The notes below the pieces were generated by a model. The model worked only from the letters and a program-made list of their open reading frames with translations, had not been told where the DNA came from and did no database searches. 64,000 nt of DNA from contig NZ_QANL01000001.1 in NCBI RefSeq assembly GCF_003067705.1, forward strand, positions 682,001 to 746,000, read 5' to 3'. A program made the position numbers and the translations under genes. Of the stretch, positions 8,967 to 16,967 are shown one piece after another. The DNA comes from Planctomonas deserti (lineage in GTDB: Bacteria > Actinomycetota > Actinomycetes > Actinomycetales > Microbacteriaceae). Within the stretch, counting starts at the first letter, position 1. Each line of letters opens with the position of its first letter.

Positions 8967-9403
8967 GCGCCCGCTCCCCCGGTGCCCGCTCCTGCGCTCA
9001 GGACCGCGGTGGCGTCGATCTCCACGAGCCACTCGGGCCGGGCGAGCGCGCTGACGACGATCCCGGTGGACACCGGGTGGACGCCCTTCAGCCACCCGCC
9101 CATGACCCGGTACACGGGCTCACGGAAGCGCACGTCGGTGAGGTAGACGACGACCTTGACGATGTCGTCGAGCGAGCTTCCCGCCTCGCGGAGCAGCAGG
9201 TCGATGTTCGCCATCGCCTTCTCGGCCTGGGCCTCGACGTCGCCGATTCCGACGCTCTCCCGGGTGTCGAGGTCCTGCCCGATCTGCCCGCGCAGGTACA
9301 CGACGCCACCGGCCACGACGGCCTGGCAGAGGTCGTTGTCGAGCTTCTGCTCCGGGTAGGTGTCCTTGGTGTTGAAGGGGCGGATGCGCGTGTGCGTTGT
9401 CAT
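8963..9403 (-). CDS. Rid (YjgF/YER057c/UK114) family protein
   Basis: The 146-residue protein shows the Rid core: VVYLRGQIGQDLDTRE, EAQAEKAMANIDLLLREAGSSL and the C-terminal LARPEWLVEIDATAVL. Archetypal RidA speeds hydrolysis of reactive enamine/imine intermediates to ketones and ammonia. This copy is longer at the C-terminus, ending in a Gly/Ala-rich tail, and probably belongs to a pathway-specific Rid subgroup. Between amine-oxidising enzymes its expected substrate is an imine formed by the operon's flavoenzymes. It lies 8 bp after the monooxygenase gene and overlaps DUF1028 by 4 nt. Confidence 0.88.
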   Translation of the reverse strand: MTTHTRIRPFNTKDTYPEQKLDNDLCQAVVAGGVVYLRGQIGQDLDTRESVGIGDVEAQAEKAMANIDLLLREAGSSLDDIVKVVVYLTDVRFREPVYRVMGGWLKGVHPVSTGIVVSALARPEWLVEIDATAVLSAGAGTGGAGA

Positions 9404-9411
9404 CGCTCGGG

Positions 9412-10719
9412 TCACCTTCCGGAGAGGGTCGTGTCGGACATCATGGGCGGGTCCGCCGGGGCGGAGGTGCGGACGGACGTGTGGGCGAGGTACCCGCGCT
9501 GGATGGCGATGTGGTCGGCGATGTACTTCGCGTCGTGCCACACGCCCCAGATGAAGCTCGATCCCCGCCGGGACTGCCATGGCAGGCCGAGGAAGTAGAT
9601 GCCGGGTTCCTCGGACACGCCGCGGCGGTGCCTCGGCCTGCCCCGCTCGTCGAACGCGTCGACGTGCAACCAGCTGTAGTCGGCGACGAAGCCCGTGGCC
9701 CAGATGATGGAGGTGACGCCGGCCTCGGCGAGGTCGAGCTCGAGCACCGGCGACGTCACGCACTCGGGGTCGGGCCCGAGCACATGGGCCTCGGGCTCCT
9801 CGGGGAGGTCGAGCCCGTTGCGCTCCACGTACGCGTCGGCCTCGGCGAGCAGCGACAGGTAGTTGGCGTCGCCGTTCGCGATGTTGGTCGCGAGGTCGGG
9901 GGCGAAGCGCAGGACGCCGTCCTCGTAGGCGGAGGCGCGGCCGACGAGGGTGATGCCGCTCGCCGCGAGCTCGCGGAAGTCGACGGTGTGCCCGCCGCGC
10001 GCGCCGCTGACGGCGATGGTGACGTGCTCAGCGCCCTGCGGCGGCGTGACGGCGTCCCACTTGCCGAGCACGCCGAGCCACCAGACGAAGTCGCGGCCTC
10101 GGTAAGCGCGCGGGGGCCGGTCGTGCGGGCCCACCGCGAGGCAGACCTCGCGCCCGGAGGCCCGGATCTCCGCGGCGATCTGGACGCCGGACGATCCCGC
10201 GCCGACCACGAGCACCGCGCCCGCCGGCAGCTGACCCGGATTGCGGTAGCCGCTCGAGTGCAGCTGCTGGACGCCGCGCGCCTCGGCGGCGAGGGGCGGG
10301 ATCACGGGCTTCTGGAAGGGGCCCGTCGCCGCGACGACGTAGCGGGCGTCGATGGTCCCGCTCGTCGTCTCGACCCGGAAGCCGGGCCGGCCGTCGAGCT
10401 TGCGGACGGAGGTGACCTCGGTGCCGCACCGGATGGGCGCGGCGATCCTGTCGGCGTAGGCGGCGAAGTAGTCGGCCACCTGGTCCTTCGTGGGGAAGGC
10501 ATCCGGCGAGATGCCGGGGAAGTCGAGGCCGGGGAAGCGGTCGTGCCAGGCGGGGCCGTTGGCCACCAGGGAGTCCCAGCGCTCGGACCGCCAGCGCTCC
10601 GCGATGCGGCCGCGCTCCAGCACGAGGTGCGGCGCACCGATGGCGCTCAGGTGCTCGCTCATCGCCACGCCGGCCTGGCCGGCGCCGATGACGAGGACTT
10701 CGATCTCCGAGCTCGACAT
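9412..10719 (-). CDS. CzcO-like FAD/NADPH monooxygenase
   Basis: The 435-residue protein has two Rossmann motifs, VLVIGAGQAGVAMSEHL for FAD near the N-terminus and VLVVGAGSSGVQIAAEI for NADPH in the middle. Between them lies a GVQQLHSSGYRNP segment like the FMO fingerprint, and IIWATGF marks the C-terminal part. Such enzymes N-hydroxylate, S-oxidise or Baeyer-Villiger oxidise small molecules. Older databases call them putative K+ transport flavoproteins, which is not supported biochemically. The ATG at 10719 has a GGAGAAGG ribosome site. It is the first gene of the operon, read from the promoter region at 10843-10923, so it may start the pathway by oxygenating the substrate. Confidence 0.87.
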   Translation of the reverse strand: MSSSEIEVLVIGAGQAGVAMSEHLSAIGAPHLVLERGRIAERWRSERWDSLVANGPAWHDRFPGLDFPGISPDAFPTKDQVADYFAAYADRIAAPIRCGTEVTSVRKLDGRPGFRVETTSGTIDARYVVAATGPFQKPVIPPLAAEARGVQQLHSSGYRNPGQLPAGAVLVVGAGSSGVQIAAEIRASGREVCLAVGPHDRPPRAYRGRDFVWWLGVLGKWDAVTPPQGAEHVTIAVSGARGGHTVDFRELAASGITLVGRASAYEDGVLRFAPDLATNIANGDANYLSLLAEADAYVERNGLDLPEEPEAHVLGPDPECVTSPVLELDLAEAGVTSIIWATGFVADYSWLHVDAFDERGRPRHRRGVSEEPGIYFLGLPWQSRRGSSFIWGVWHDAKYIADHIAIQRGYLAHTSVRTSAPADPPMMSDTTLSGR

Positions 10720-10842
10720 GCCTTCTCCGTTTCCGACGCATCCGGGTGTCCACCACCCGCCCACCCTCCCGGCGGCCGCTCCCCCTCGGGGCGGGCCGCC
10801 GGCTGCGGCGTCGGGTCCAGTGTTCGGCGCCGTTCTTCGGGT

Positions 10843-10923
10843 ATGCAAATAGCCGCAGAAGCGGTCCCGCATCGGAAAATCAGATGCAACGGGCGGGCAA
10901 CTTCACCGAAACACATGCGAAAC
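10843..10923 (-). promoter_or_regulatory. 81-bp regulon element, copy A (amine operon / lysR intergenic)
   Basis: This is one of three copies with identical internal spacing. Blocks read on the + strand are ATGCAAAT (10843), GCATC (10869), GATGC (10883), GAAACA (10908) and GAAAC (10919). GCATC-N9-GATGC is a perfect dyad that satisfies the LysR-type T-N11-A rule. Read toward the operon, the dyad adjoins a weak -35 position and TATTTG lies where a -10 would be. It sits 123 bp upstream of the monooxygenase start and 44 bp upstream of the lysR start, so it may control both directions. Confidence 0.75.
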
Positions 10924-10967
10924 ACGCGGACCGCAGACTGAACCCCATCAACCGCCGGGAGGTGTCC

Positions 10968-12035
10968 GTGCGCCCGTCCTCGAGCCGTGACCTATCGCTC
11001 ACTCAGCTGCGCTACTTCGTCGCGGCCGCCGAGTGGGAGAGCATGACCGACGCCGCGGCCTCGCTCTACGTCGCGCAGTCCGCCGTGTCGACGTCCATCG
11101 CGAACCTCGAGGACTCCCTCGGCACCCAGCTGTTCATCCGCCGCCGGGCCAAGGGCCTGCTGCTCACGGCGAGTGGTCAGGAGCTGCTCACCCGGGCCCG
11201 CGACATCCTGGCCGCCATCGACGACGCGGTCGACGTGCTGCGCCCGGACACCATCAGCGGCAGGCTCGAGGCGGCCTGCTTCTCCACCCTCGCGCCGTTC
11301 TATCTGCCGGAGATCCTGCACGGCATGAGCACGCGGTTCCCCGAGCTGGAGCTGCAGATCCGGGATCTCAGCGCCGACGAGATCAACGAGGCGATCAGCA
11401 CCCGCGCCATCGAGGTCGCCCTCACCTACGACCTCGGCCTCGACCCCTCGATCGTCCGCGAGCGGCTCGCCTCCGTGCCCGTCTACGCGGCGGTCGCGCT
11501 GGACCATCCGCTCGCCGCTCGCACCGAGGTGCACCTGCACGAGCTCGTCGAGGAGCCGATGGTGCTGCTCGACCTGCCCGTGAGCCGGGACTACTTCCTC
11601 CGTGCCTTCACCGGCCTCGGTCTCACGCCGATGGTCCGGCACCGGTTCGGCAGCTTCGAGGCGGTGCGGTCGATGGTCGCCCGCGGCCACGGGTTCACGC
11701 TGCTGAACCAGAAGCCGGTCGGCGACTACACCTACGACGGCGGACGCCTGCACACGCTGCGGGTGATCGACGAGTGCCCGGGCATGGAGATCGTCATCGC
11801 GAGCGCCAGCGGGCCGGGTGCGCTCAGCCGCAAGGCCAGGGTGTTCGCCGAGCAGTGCCGGCGCACCCTGCGCGCGGCCGGCCACGCCCTCGAGGAGGCC
11901 GAGGGGACCGGGTACGACGCGGAGGCGGGGCCGGACCAGGCGGACCGGGGAGAGCAGGCGAACCCGGCGCACCCCGCAGGTCCCGCGCCGGCGCAGCCCG
12001 CGCAGCCCGCGCCCGCCGGTTACGTCGCCGCGTAG
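10968..12035 (+). CDS. LysR-type transcriptional regulator of the amine catabolic regulon
   Basis: The 355-residue protein has an N-terminal winged helix-turn-helix (LTQLRYFVAAAEWESMTDAA, then QSAVSTSIANLEDSLGTQLF) and a LysR substrate-binding domain from about residue 90. A Pro/Ala-rich tail of roughly 40 residues ends the protein. The GTG at 10968 is chosen because GGGAGG lies 5 nt upstream and the HTH begins shortly after. It diverges from the catabolic operon, the classic layout for a LysR activator. Its 3' end overlaps the convergent amidohydrolase gene by 16 bp. It probably binds the three 81-bp elements and responds to the substrate or an intermediate; that link is inferred. Confidence 0.92.
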   Translation: MRPSSSRDLSLTQLRYFVAAAEWESMTDAAASLYVAQSAVSTSIANLEDSLGTQLFIRRRAKGLLLTASGQELLTRARDILAAIDDAVDVLRPDTISGRLEAACFSTLAPFYLPEILHGMSTRFPELELQIRDLSADEINEAISTRAIEVALTYDLGLDPSIVRERLASVPVYAAVALDHPLAARTEVHLHELVEEPMVLLDLPVSRDYFLRAFTGLGLTPMVRHRFGSFEAVRSMVARGHGFTLLNQKPVGDYTYDGGRLHTLRVIDECPGMEIVIASASGPGALSRKARVFAEQCRRTLRAAGHALEEAEGTGYDAEAGPDQADRGEQANPAHPAGPAPAQPAQPAPAGYVAA

Positions 12036-13654
12036 ACGCTGCTCCCGCCCACCCACGTCTGCCGCACCCGCGCGGCCCCGAGGGCGTCGACCGAGCTGAT
12101 GTCCCGGTCCAGCCAGACGAGGTCGGCGGCGAGGCCGGGGGCCAGCCGCCCGGTCTCCCGCTCCAGCCGGTTCACGTAGGCGGCACCGGTGAGGTAGGCG
12201 TCGAGCGCGGTGCCGTAGTCCAGCGCCTCGGCCCGCTCCAGCGGCACCGTGCAGGCATCCGCGCCGACCGCGTGCACGTCCTCCCGCGGCGCCGTGCGGG
12301 TCACCGCCGTGTAGACGGACCAGAGCGGATTCGGGTCGGTGACGGGCCAGTCGCTGCCGCCCACCAGCCGTGCGCCCGCGGCATGCAGGCTCCGGAACGG
12401 GAAGTGCCGGCCCTCGCGGTCCGCGCCGAGCAGCGGCAGTTTGCGGGTCAGGATCTCCTCGTCCCGGCGCGCCCACAGGGCGGTGACGTTGGCGCTCACG
12501 TCGAGCTCGGCGAACCGGGGCGCGTCGGCGGGGTCGACAAGGTCGAGGTGCGCGATGTGGTGCCGGTTGCCCCGCTCGCCGTGGGCGGCACGCGTCGCGG
12601 CGACGGCGTCGAGGCAGTCCCGCACGGCACGGTCACCGACCGCGTGGTAGTGGATCTGGAAGTCCTCGGCGTCGAGCCTGCGGCTGAGCTCGGCCAGGAC
12701 GTCGGGCTCGAGGAAGGCAATGCCCCGGTCCTCGCCGCGGCCGCAGTACGGGTCGAGGAGCGCGGCCGTGCCGTTCTCGACCATGCCGTCCTGCATCACC
12801 TTCACGGTGCCCGCGTCGAACCAGCCGGTCCGCCTCGCCCGTTCCCGCCGCTCGAGGAGGTCGTCGATCTGCTCGACCCCGCGGCCGCGGTCCCACCAGA
12901 GCGCGGCGATCACCCGCCCGGTCAGCTCCCCGGCACGGGCGAGGCCCTCGTAGACCGGGAACGCGTCGGGGCCGAGGTCGCTCTCTCCCACGGCGGCGTC
13001 CTGCCAGGCGGTGATGCCGACCGCGTGCATCCGGTGCTGCGCCGCGAGCAGCGCCCGGCGGGAGAACTCGCCGGTGCGCTCGGGCAGGATCGACGACAGG
13101 AGCCCCACGGCGCCGTCGATGAGCATGCCCGTCGGGGTGCCGTCCGCCTCGCGGAGGATGCGCCCGTCGGCCGGGTCCGGGGTGGCGGGGGAGATGCCCG
13201 CGCGGTCGAGCGCGACCGTGTTGACCCATGCCCCGTGGAAGTCGTGACTCAGCAGGACGATCGGCCGGTCCGGCACGACGGCGTCGAGCAGCTCGGCGCG
13301 GGGGAAGCCGCCCTCGAACACGTCCCCGAACCAGCACGCGCCCTCCAGCACCTCGTCGTCCGGATGGGCGGCGCTGTACGCGGCGATGATGCGCAGGTAC
13401 TCGTCGCGGTCGTGCACCGCGGACAGGTCGATGCCGAGGAGGCTCGAGCCGGCGAAGAGCGGATGCACATGGGCATCCTGGAGGCCGGGCAGCAGGGTGC
13501 CGCCCTCGAGGTCGACGACGTCGCCGCCGGTCGCACCGAGTTCGTCGTCGCCCAGCGTGACCGCGACGATGCGATCGCCGTCGACCGCGAGCGAGCCGCG
13601 CTCGAAGCGCCCGTCGCCCAGGTAGAGCAGTCCGTTGCGGAAGACGGTCGGCAT
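12020..13654 (-). CDS. YtcJ-type amidohydrolase (amidohydrolase family 3)
   Basis: The 544-residue protein has the amidohydrolase-3 layout. There is an N-terminal beta-sandwich strand set, the metal motif HxH in GLQDAHVHPLF near residue 70, HYHAVGDRAV in the barrel and GGSDWPV near the C-terminus. Relatives hydrolyse N-substituted formamides and other C-N bonds of exogenous amides. An 81-bp element lies 70 bp upstream in the same relative orientation as in the amine operon, so it should be co-induced. It converges on lysR with a 16-bp overlap. It could release an amine for the oxidases. Confidence 0.9.
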   Translation of the reverse strand: MPTVFRNGLLYLGDGRFERGSLAVDGDRIVAVTLGDDELGATGGDVVDLEGGTLLPGLQDAHVHPLFAGSSLLGIDLSAVHDRDEYLRIIAAYSAAHPDDEVLEGACWFGDVFEGGFPRAELLDAVVPDRPIVLLSHDFHGAWVNTVALDRAGISPATPDPADGRILREADGTPTGMLIDGAVGLLSSILPERTGEFSRRALLAAQHRMHAVGITAWQDAAVGESDLGPDAFPVYEGLARAGELTGRVIAALWWDRGRGVEQIDDLLERRERARRTGWFDAGTVKVMQDGMVENGTAALLDPYCGRGEDRGIAFLEPDVLAELSRRLDAEDFQIHYHAVGDRAVRDCLDAVAATRAAHGERGNRHHIAHLDLVDPADAPRFAELDVSANVTALWARRDEEILTRKLPLLGADREGRHFPFRSLHAAGARLVGGSDWPVTDPNPLWSVYTAVTRTAPREDVHAVGADACTVPLERAEALDYGTALDAYLTGAAYVNRLERETGRLAPGLAADLVWLDRDISSVDALGAARVRQTWVGGSSVYAAT

Positions 13655-13724
13655 GGGGGGCCTTCTCTCAGCTGTCGCCGGCTTTTCGCGGCGGGCCCTC
13701 AGTGTCCGAGCCGTTCGCGGGCGA

Positions 13725-13805
13725 ATGCAAATTGCGACGGATGCTTCGCCGAATCACGAAAAGGGATGCAGAAGTGCGTTTACTTCTCGGAAACACATCC
13801 GACAC
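13725..13805 (-). promoter_or_regulatory. 81-bp regulon element, copy B (amidohydrolase promoter)
   Basis: Blocks on the + strand are ATGCAAAT (13725), GAATC (13751), GATGC (13765), GAAACA (13790) and GACAC (13801). The spacing is the same as in copy A with no insertion or deletion. One arm of the dyad is mismatched (GAATC instead of GCATC). It is oriented toward the amidohydrolase gene, whose start is 70 bp away. Confidence 0.72.
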
Positions 13806-13864
13806 GGATAGGGCCAGGAAGTGGAAGAAATAGCGGCCGCGAACGGGAATGCCGGATGGCTTTC

Positions 13865-13945
13865 GTTTCGCATATGTTTCATGGATATTTCTGCCGAATT
13901 GCATCACTTTTCCTGATGCAGGAGGCCTTTCCGCGGAATTTGCTT
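13865..13945 (+). promoter_or_regulatory. 81-bp regulon element, copy C (ABC importer promoter)
   Basis: This copy is inverted relative to A and B and therefore points at the ABC importer on the + strand. Read on the minus strand it has AAGCAAAT, GCATC, GATGC, GAAACA and GAAAC at offsets 0, 26, 40, 65 and 76, exactly as in copy A. The dyad GCATC-N9-GATGC is perfect. The importer start codon lies 86 bp downstream. Together with copy B it fills most of the 377-bp gap between the amidohydrolase and importer genes. Confidence 0.73.
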
Positions 13946-14031
13946 CCCAGCCATTCTGGCCCGAGTTTGGGGGTACACCAGCACGTTTGTGGCGGCGCCA
14001 TCCGGTCGCCGCGGAACGAAAGGACCCCCAC

Positions 14032-15045
14032 ATGTCGCGACTCACTGGCCCGGGCGCACGAGCGGCCGCCGTCGCCTCCCTCGCCGTCGCCGCGCTCGGA
14101 CTCACGGCCTGCTCCGGCGGCGCCGCAGGCAGCGCGGCAGCCGGCGGATCCGCCGAGAGCGGCGACAGCGTCACGATGGCCACCCAGCCGTGGCTCGGCT
14201 ACGGCCCCTGGTACATCGCGGAGGAGAAGGGCTACTTCGAGGACGAGGGTGTGGATGTCACCATCACGAACTTCGAGACCGACTCCGACATGAACGCCGC
14301 GTTCGCCTCCGGCCGCATCGACATGGCCAACGTCGCGACGCACACCGCGCTGAAGATGATCGAGGCCGGCATGGAGGTGAAGATCGTCCTCCTCGAGGAC
14401 GCGTCCCTCACCGCCGACGCGATCCTCGGTGACTCCACCATCACCTCCGTCGCCGACCTCAAGGGCAAGAAGGTCGCATTCGAGGAGGGCTCGGTGAGCA
14501 ACCTTCTGCTCGGCTACGCGCTCGAGCAGGAGGGCCTCTCGCTCGACGACATCCAGCCGGTGCCGATGTCGCCGGCCGACGCAGGCTCGGCCCTCATCGC
14601 GGGCCAGGTGCCCGCCGCCGTCACCTACGAGCCCTACATCTCGGAGGCCCGTAGCGCGAGCGACAGCTTCACGCCGATCTACACGGCCGCGGAGAACGAG
14701 GGCCTCATCAGCGACGTGCTCGTCGTCTCGACCGATGCGCTCGAGAACAAGAAGGACGCCATCCAGAAGGTCGTGGACGCGTGGGGGCCGTCCATCGACT
14801 TCTACGAGTCGGACACGGAGGAGGCGCGTGGAATCATCGCCGAGAACGTCGGCTCCGCGGCCGAGGACCTCGAGACCGCGTTCGACGGCGTGAAGTTCTT
14901 CGGGCTCGACGACAACGCCGAGCAGCTGGGTGGCAGCTACCTCGAGACCACGCTGCCGAGCGTGCAGGAGGTCGCGACCAAGATCGGCATCGCCGACGGC
15001 GGCACCGACCTCTCCTCGATCATCGACACCTCCTTCGTCGAGTGA
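14032..15045 (+). CDS. ABC importer substrate-binding lipoprotein, NMT1/SsuA/TauA type
   Basis: The 337-residue precursor has a lipoprotein signal ending LAVAALGLTACSG, so the mature protein is tethered at a cysteine near residue 26. The core reads TQPWLGYGPWYIAEEKGYFE, the hallmark start of NMT1/THI5-like binding proteins used for sulfonates, pyrimidine precursors and aromatic amides. The ATG at 14032 has a GAAAGGA site and directly precedes the signal peptide. It is the first gene of a three-gene operon behind element C and likely captures the compound degraded by the neighbouring enzymes. The ligand cannot be read from sequence. Confidence 0.9.
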   Translation: MSRLTGPGARAAAVASLAVAALGLTACSGGAAGSAAAGGSAESGDSVTMATQPWLGYGPWYIAEEKGYFEDEGVDVTITNFETDSDMNAAFASGRIDMANVATHTALKMIEAGMEVKIVLLEDASLTADAILGDSTITSVADLKGKKVAFEEGSVSNLLLGYALEQEGLSLDDIQPVPMSPADAGSALIAGQVPAAVTYEPYISEARSASDSFTPIYTAAENEGLISDVLVVSTDALENKKDAIQKVVDAWGPSIDFYESDTEEARGIIAENVGSAAEDLETAFDGVKFFGLDDNAEQLGGSYLETTLPSVQEVATKIGIADGGTDLSSIIDTSFVE

Positions 15046-15911
15046 CCGCGATCAAGATGAGCACGGCACCTGTGCAGGGCGCGCCCACGGCTGACACTCC
15101 CGTCACCGCGGGTGCGCCCCCGCGCCGCCGATCGGTGGTCGCCCAGCCCCTCACCCGGGCGCAGTACCTGACGACGGCCGTGCTCGGCTTCCTCGGACTG
15201 CTCGCGATCTGGACGGCGATCACGCTGTCCGGCCTCGTGAACCCCCTGTTCCTCCCCTCCCCGCTCGCGGTGGCCAGTGCCCTCGCCGAGCAGGCGGCGA
15301 ACGGTCAGCTCCTCGAGGACGTGACCGTGAGCACCTACCGGGTGATGTGCGGCTATCTCCTCGCGACCGTGATGGCGCTGCCCATCGGCCTGCTCGCGGG
15401 ATCCTTCGCCCGGGTCGAGGCGGTCGTCGAGCCGATCATGGACTTCATCCGGTACATGCCGGTGGTCGCGTTCGTGCCGCTGACCATCCTCTGGGTGGGC
15501 ACGGACGACGCGCAGAAGTTCCTCATCATCTGGCTCGGCACGTTCTTCCAGCAGGTGCTCATGGTCTCGGACGCCGTCCGCCAGGTGCCGTCGTCGTTCC
15601 GCAACCTCGGCGCCACCCTCGGGCTCAGCAGGCTGCAGATCCTCATCCGGATCGTCTTCCCGTCCTCGCTGCCGCGGGTGTGGGACGCCCTGCGCATCAG
15701 CCTCGGCTGGGCGTGGACCTGGCTCGTGGTCGCCGAGCTCGTGGCCGCGACCAGCGGCATGGGCTACCGGATCACCCAGGCCCAGCGCTTCCTCGCCACC
15801 GACGTCATCATCGGCTACGTGCTCGTGCTCGGCGTGCTCGGCCTGGTCTTCGACCAGCTCATGCGCGCCGGCGGCCGCAGCCTCTTCCGCTACCAGAAGG
15901 GTCGCTCATGA
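15042..15911 (+). CDS. ABC importer permease, SsuC/TauC type
   Basis: The 289-residue membrane protein has about six hydrophobic segments and the EAA loop region (FRNLGATLGLSRLQILIRIVFP) that contacts the ATPase. It belongs to the BPD_transp_1 family of nitrate/sulfonate/taurine-type importers. The start is uncertain: GTG at 15042 overlaps the binding-protein stop as GTGA, while an ATG at 15057 would shorten it by five residues. Neither has a clear ribosome site, so translational coupling is favoured. It forms the channel of the importer. Confidence 0.88.
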   Translation: MTAIKMSTAPVQGAPTADTPVTAGAPPRRRSVVAQPLTRAQYLTTAVLGFLGLLAIWTAITLSGLVNPLFLPSPLAVASALAEQAANGQLLEDVTVSTYRVMCGYLLATVMALPIGLLAGSFARVEAVVEPIMDFIRYMPVVAFVPLTILWVGTDDAQKFLIIWLGTFFQQVLMVSDAVRQVPSSFRNLGATLGLSRLQILIRIVFPSSLPRVWDALRISLGWAWTWLVVAELVAATSGMGYRITQAQRFLATDVIIGYVLVLGVLGLVFDQLMRAGGRSLFRYQKGRS

Positions 15912-16675
15912 CGCTCCTCACCGCACGCAAGGTCGAGGTGGCCAACGTCACCAAGCAGTTCGGCGAGGTGACCGCGCTCAGCGACATCAGCCTCACGCTC
16001 GGCCAGAACGAGTTCGTGTCCGTCGTCGGTGCCTCCGGCTGCGGCAAGAGCACCCTCCTGTCCGTGATCGCCGGTCTCGAGCCGCCGACGGCAGGATCCG
16101 CATCTCTCGGCGGCCACGTGCTCACGGGCCCGGGGCGCGACCGCGGGGTCGTGTTCCAGTCCGCCACACTGCTCCCCTGGCTGAGCGCGCTCGGCAACGT
16201 GGAGTTCGCCCTCCGCGGCGAGGAGGGCCTCACGAAGAAGCAGCGCATCGACCGGGCCCGCGAGGTGCTGGCCCAGGTGGGGCTCGACGGCTTCGAGGAC
16301 AAGTTCCCGTCGCAGCTCTCCGGCGGCATGCAGCAACGCGTCGCGCTCGCCCGGTCCCTCTCGTACGGCCCCGAGGTCCTCCTCATGGACGAGCCGTTCG
16401 GCGCGCTGGACGCCCTGACCCGGCGCACGATGCAGGAGCTGCTCACCCAGGTGTGGGAGAAGCACCGGATGACCGTGATGCTCATCACCCACGACATCGA
16501 GGAGGCCGTCTTCACGTCCGACCGCGTGATCGTGATGACGCCGCGGCCCGGCCGCATCCGCGCGGAGATCCCCATCGAGCTCGACCGCCCGCGCCACGCG
16601 GACCTCATCGGCACGCCCGCGTTCCACTCGTACTACACGGAGATCCTCGCCCTCATCCACGAGCGCGGCCACTGA
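15908..16675 (+). CDS. ABC importer ATPase, SsuB/TauB type
   Basis: The 255-residue ATPase has Walker A GASGCGKST (about residues 42-50), Q-loop VVFQSATLLPW, signature LSGGMQQRVALARSL, Walker B VLLMDEPFGALD and the switch histidine in LITHDIEEA. The start overlaps the permease stop as ATGA. It powers the NMT1-type importer. The 3' end is followed by a G-rich low-complexity stretch and palindromic repeats. Confidence 0.92.
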   Translation: MTLLTARKVEVANVTKQFGEVTALSDISLTLGQNEFVSVVGASGCGKSTLLSVIAGLEPPTAGSASLGGHVLTGPGRDRGVVFQSATLLPWLSALGNVEFALRGEEGLTKKQRIDRAREVLAQVGLDGFEDKFPSQLSGGMQQRVALARSLSYGPEVLLMDEPFGALDALTRRTMQELLTQVWEKHRMTVMLITHDIEEAVFTSDRVIVMTPRPGRIRAEIPIELDRPRHADLIGTPAFHSYYTEILALIHERGH

Positions 16676-16747
16676 CCCGGGCGCACGTGCGGGTGCGGGG
16701 CGGGTGCGGGGTGCGGGGTGTGTGGGTGCGTTGAACCCGCGCAGCAA

Positions 16748-16860
16748 CGCAATTCAGCAGATCCTGACGAGCCCTCGGCGTGTCCGGCCTCACACCCGGC
16801 GTGTCGGCTGACATCTGCTGAGTTGCGCGAGGACCGACGCGGCATCTGCTGAGTTGCGCC
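16748..16860. repeat. Triple ATCTGCTGAGTTGCG inverted/direct repeat
   Basis: One inverted copy (GCAATTCAGCAGAT, near 16749) faces two direct copies of ATCTGCTGAGTTGCGC (near 16814 and 16844). The inverted pair could fold into a stem behind the importer operon and act as a terminator or processing site. Its presence between two genes with no reading frame suggests a dispersed palindromic repeat. Confidence 0.6.
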
Positions 16861-16863
16861 CAC

Positions 16864-16890
16864 ACGGTCCCTGAGCTTGTCGAAGGGACG
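16864..16890. repeat. REP-like hairpin, GTCCCT...AGGGAC family, single copy
   Basis: A single copy with stem GTCCCT/AGGGAC around GAGCTTGTCGA lies between the importer operon and the nuclease-like gene. The gap around it (16676-16967) shows no gene. Confidence 0.8.
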
Positions 16891-16967
16891 CATGCCGCGC
16901 AGCTCCCGACGCCCATCCGGTTCCTGCAGGCCGGCCGGACTGACCGCATCCGGCTACTCTCACTCGG

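Noticed and set aside
11033-14293. A 1086-codon open frame on the + strand across lysR, the amidohydrolase and the importer promoter
   Set aside because: It is antisense or out of frame to three genes with clear motifs and is Arg/Gly/Pro-rich, as expected for a shadow frame in high-GC DNA. It would also read through regulatory elements B and C.
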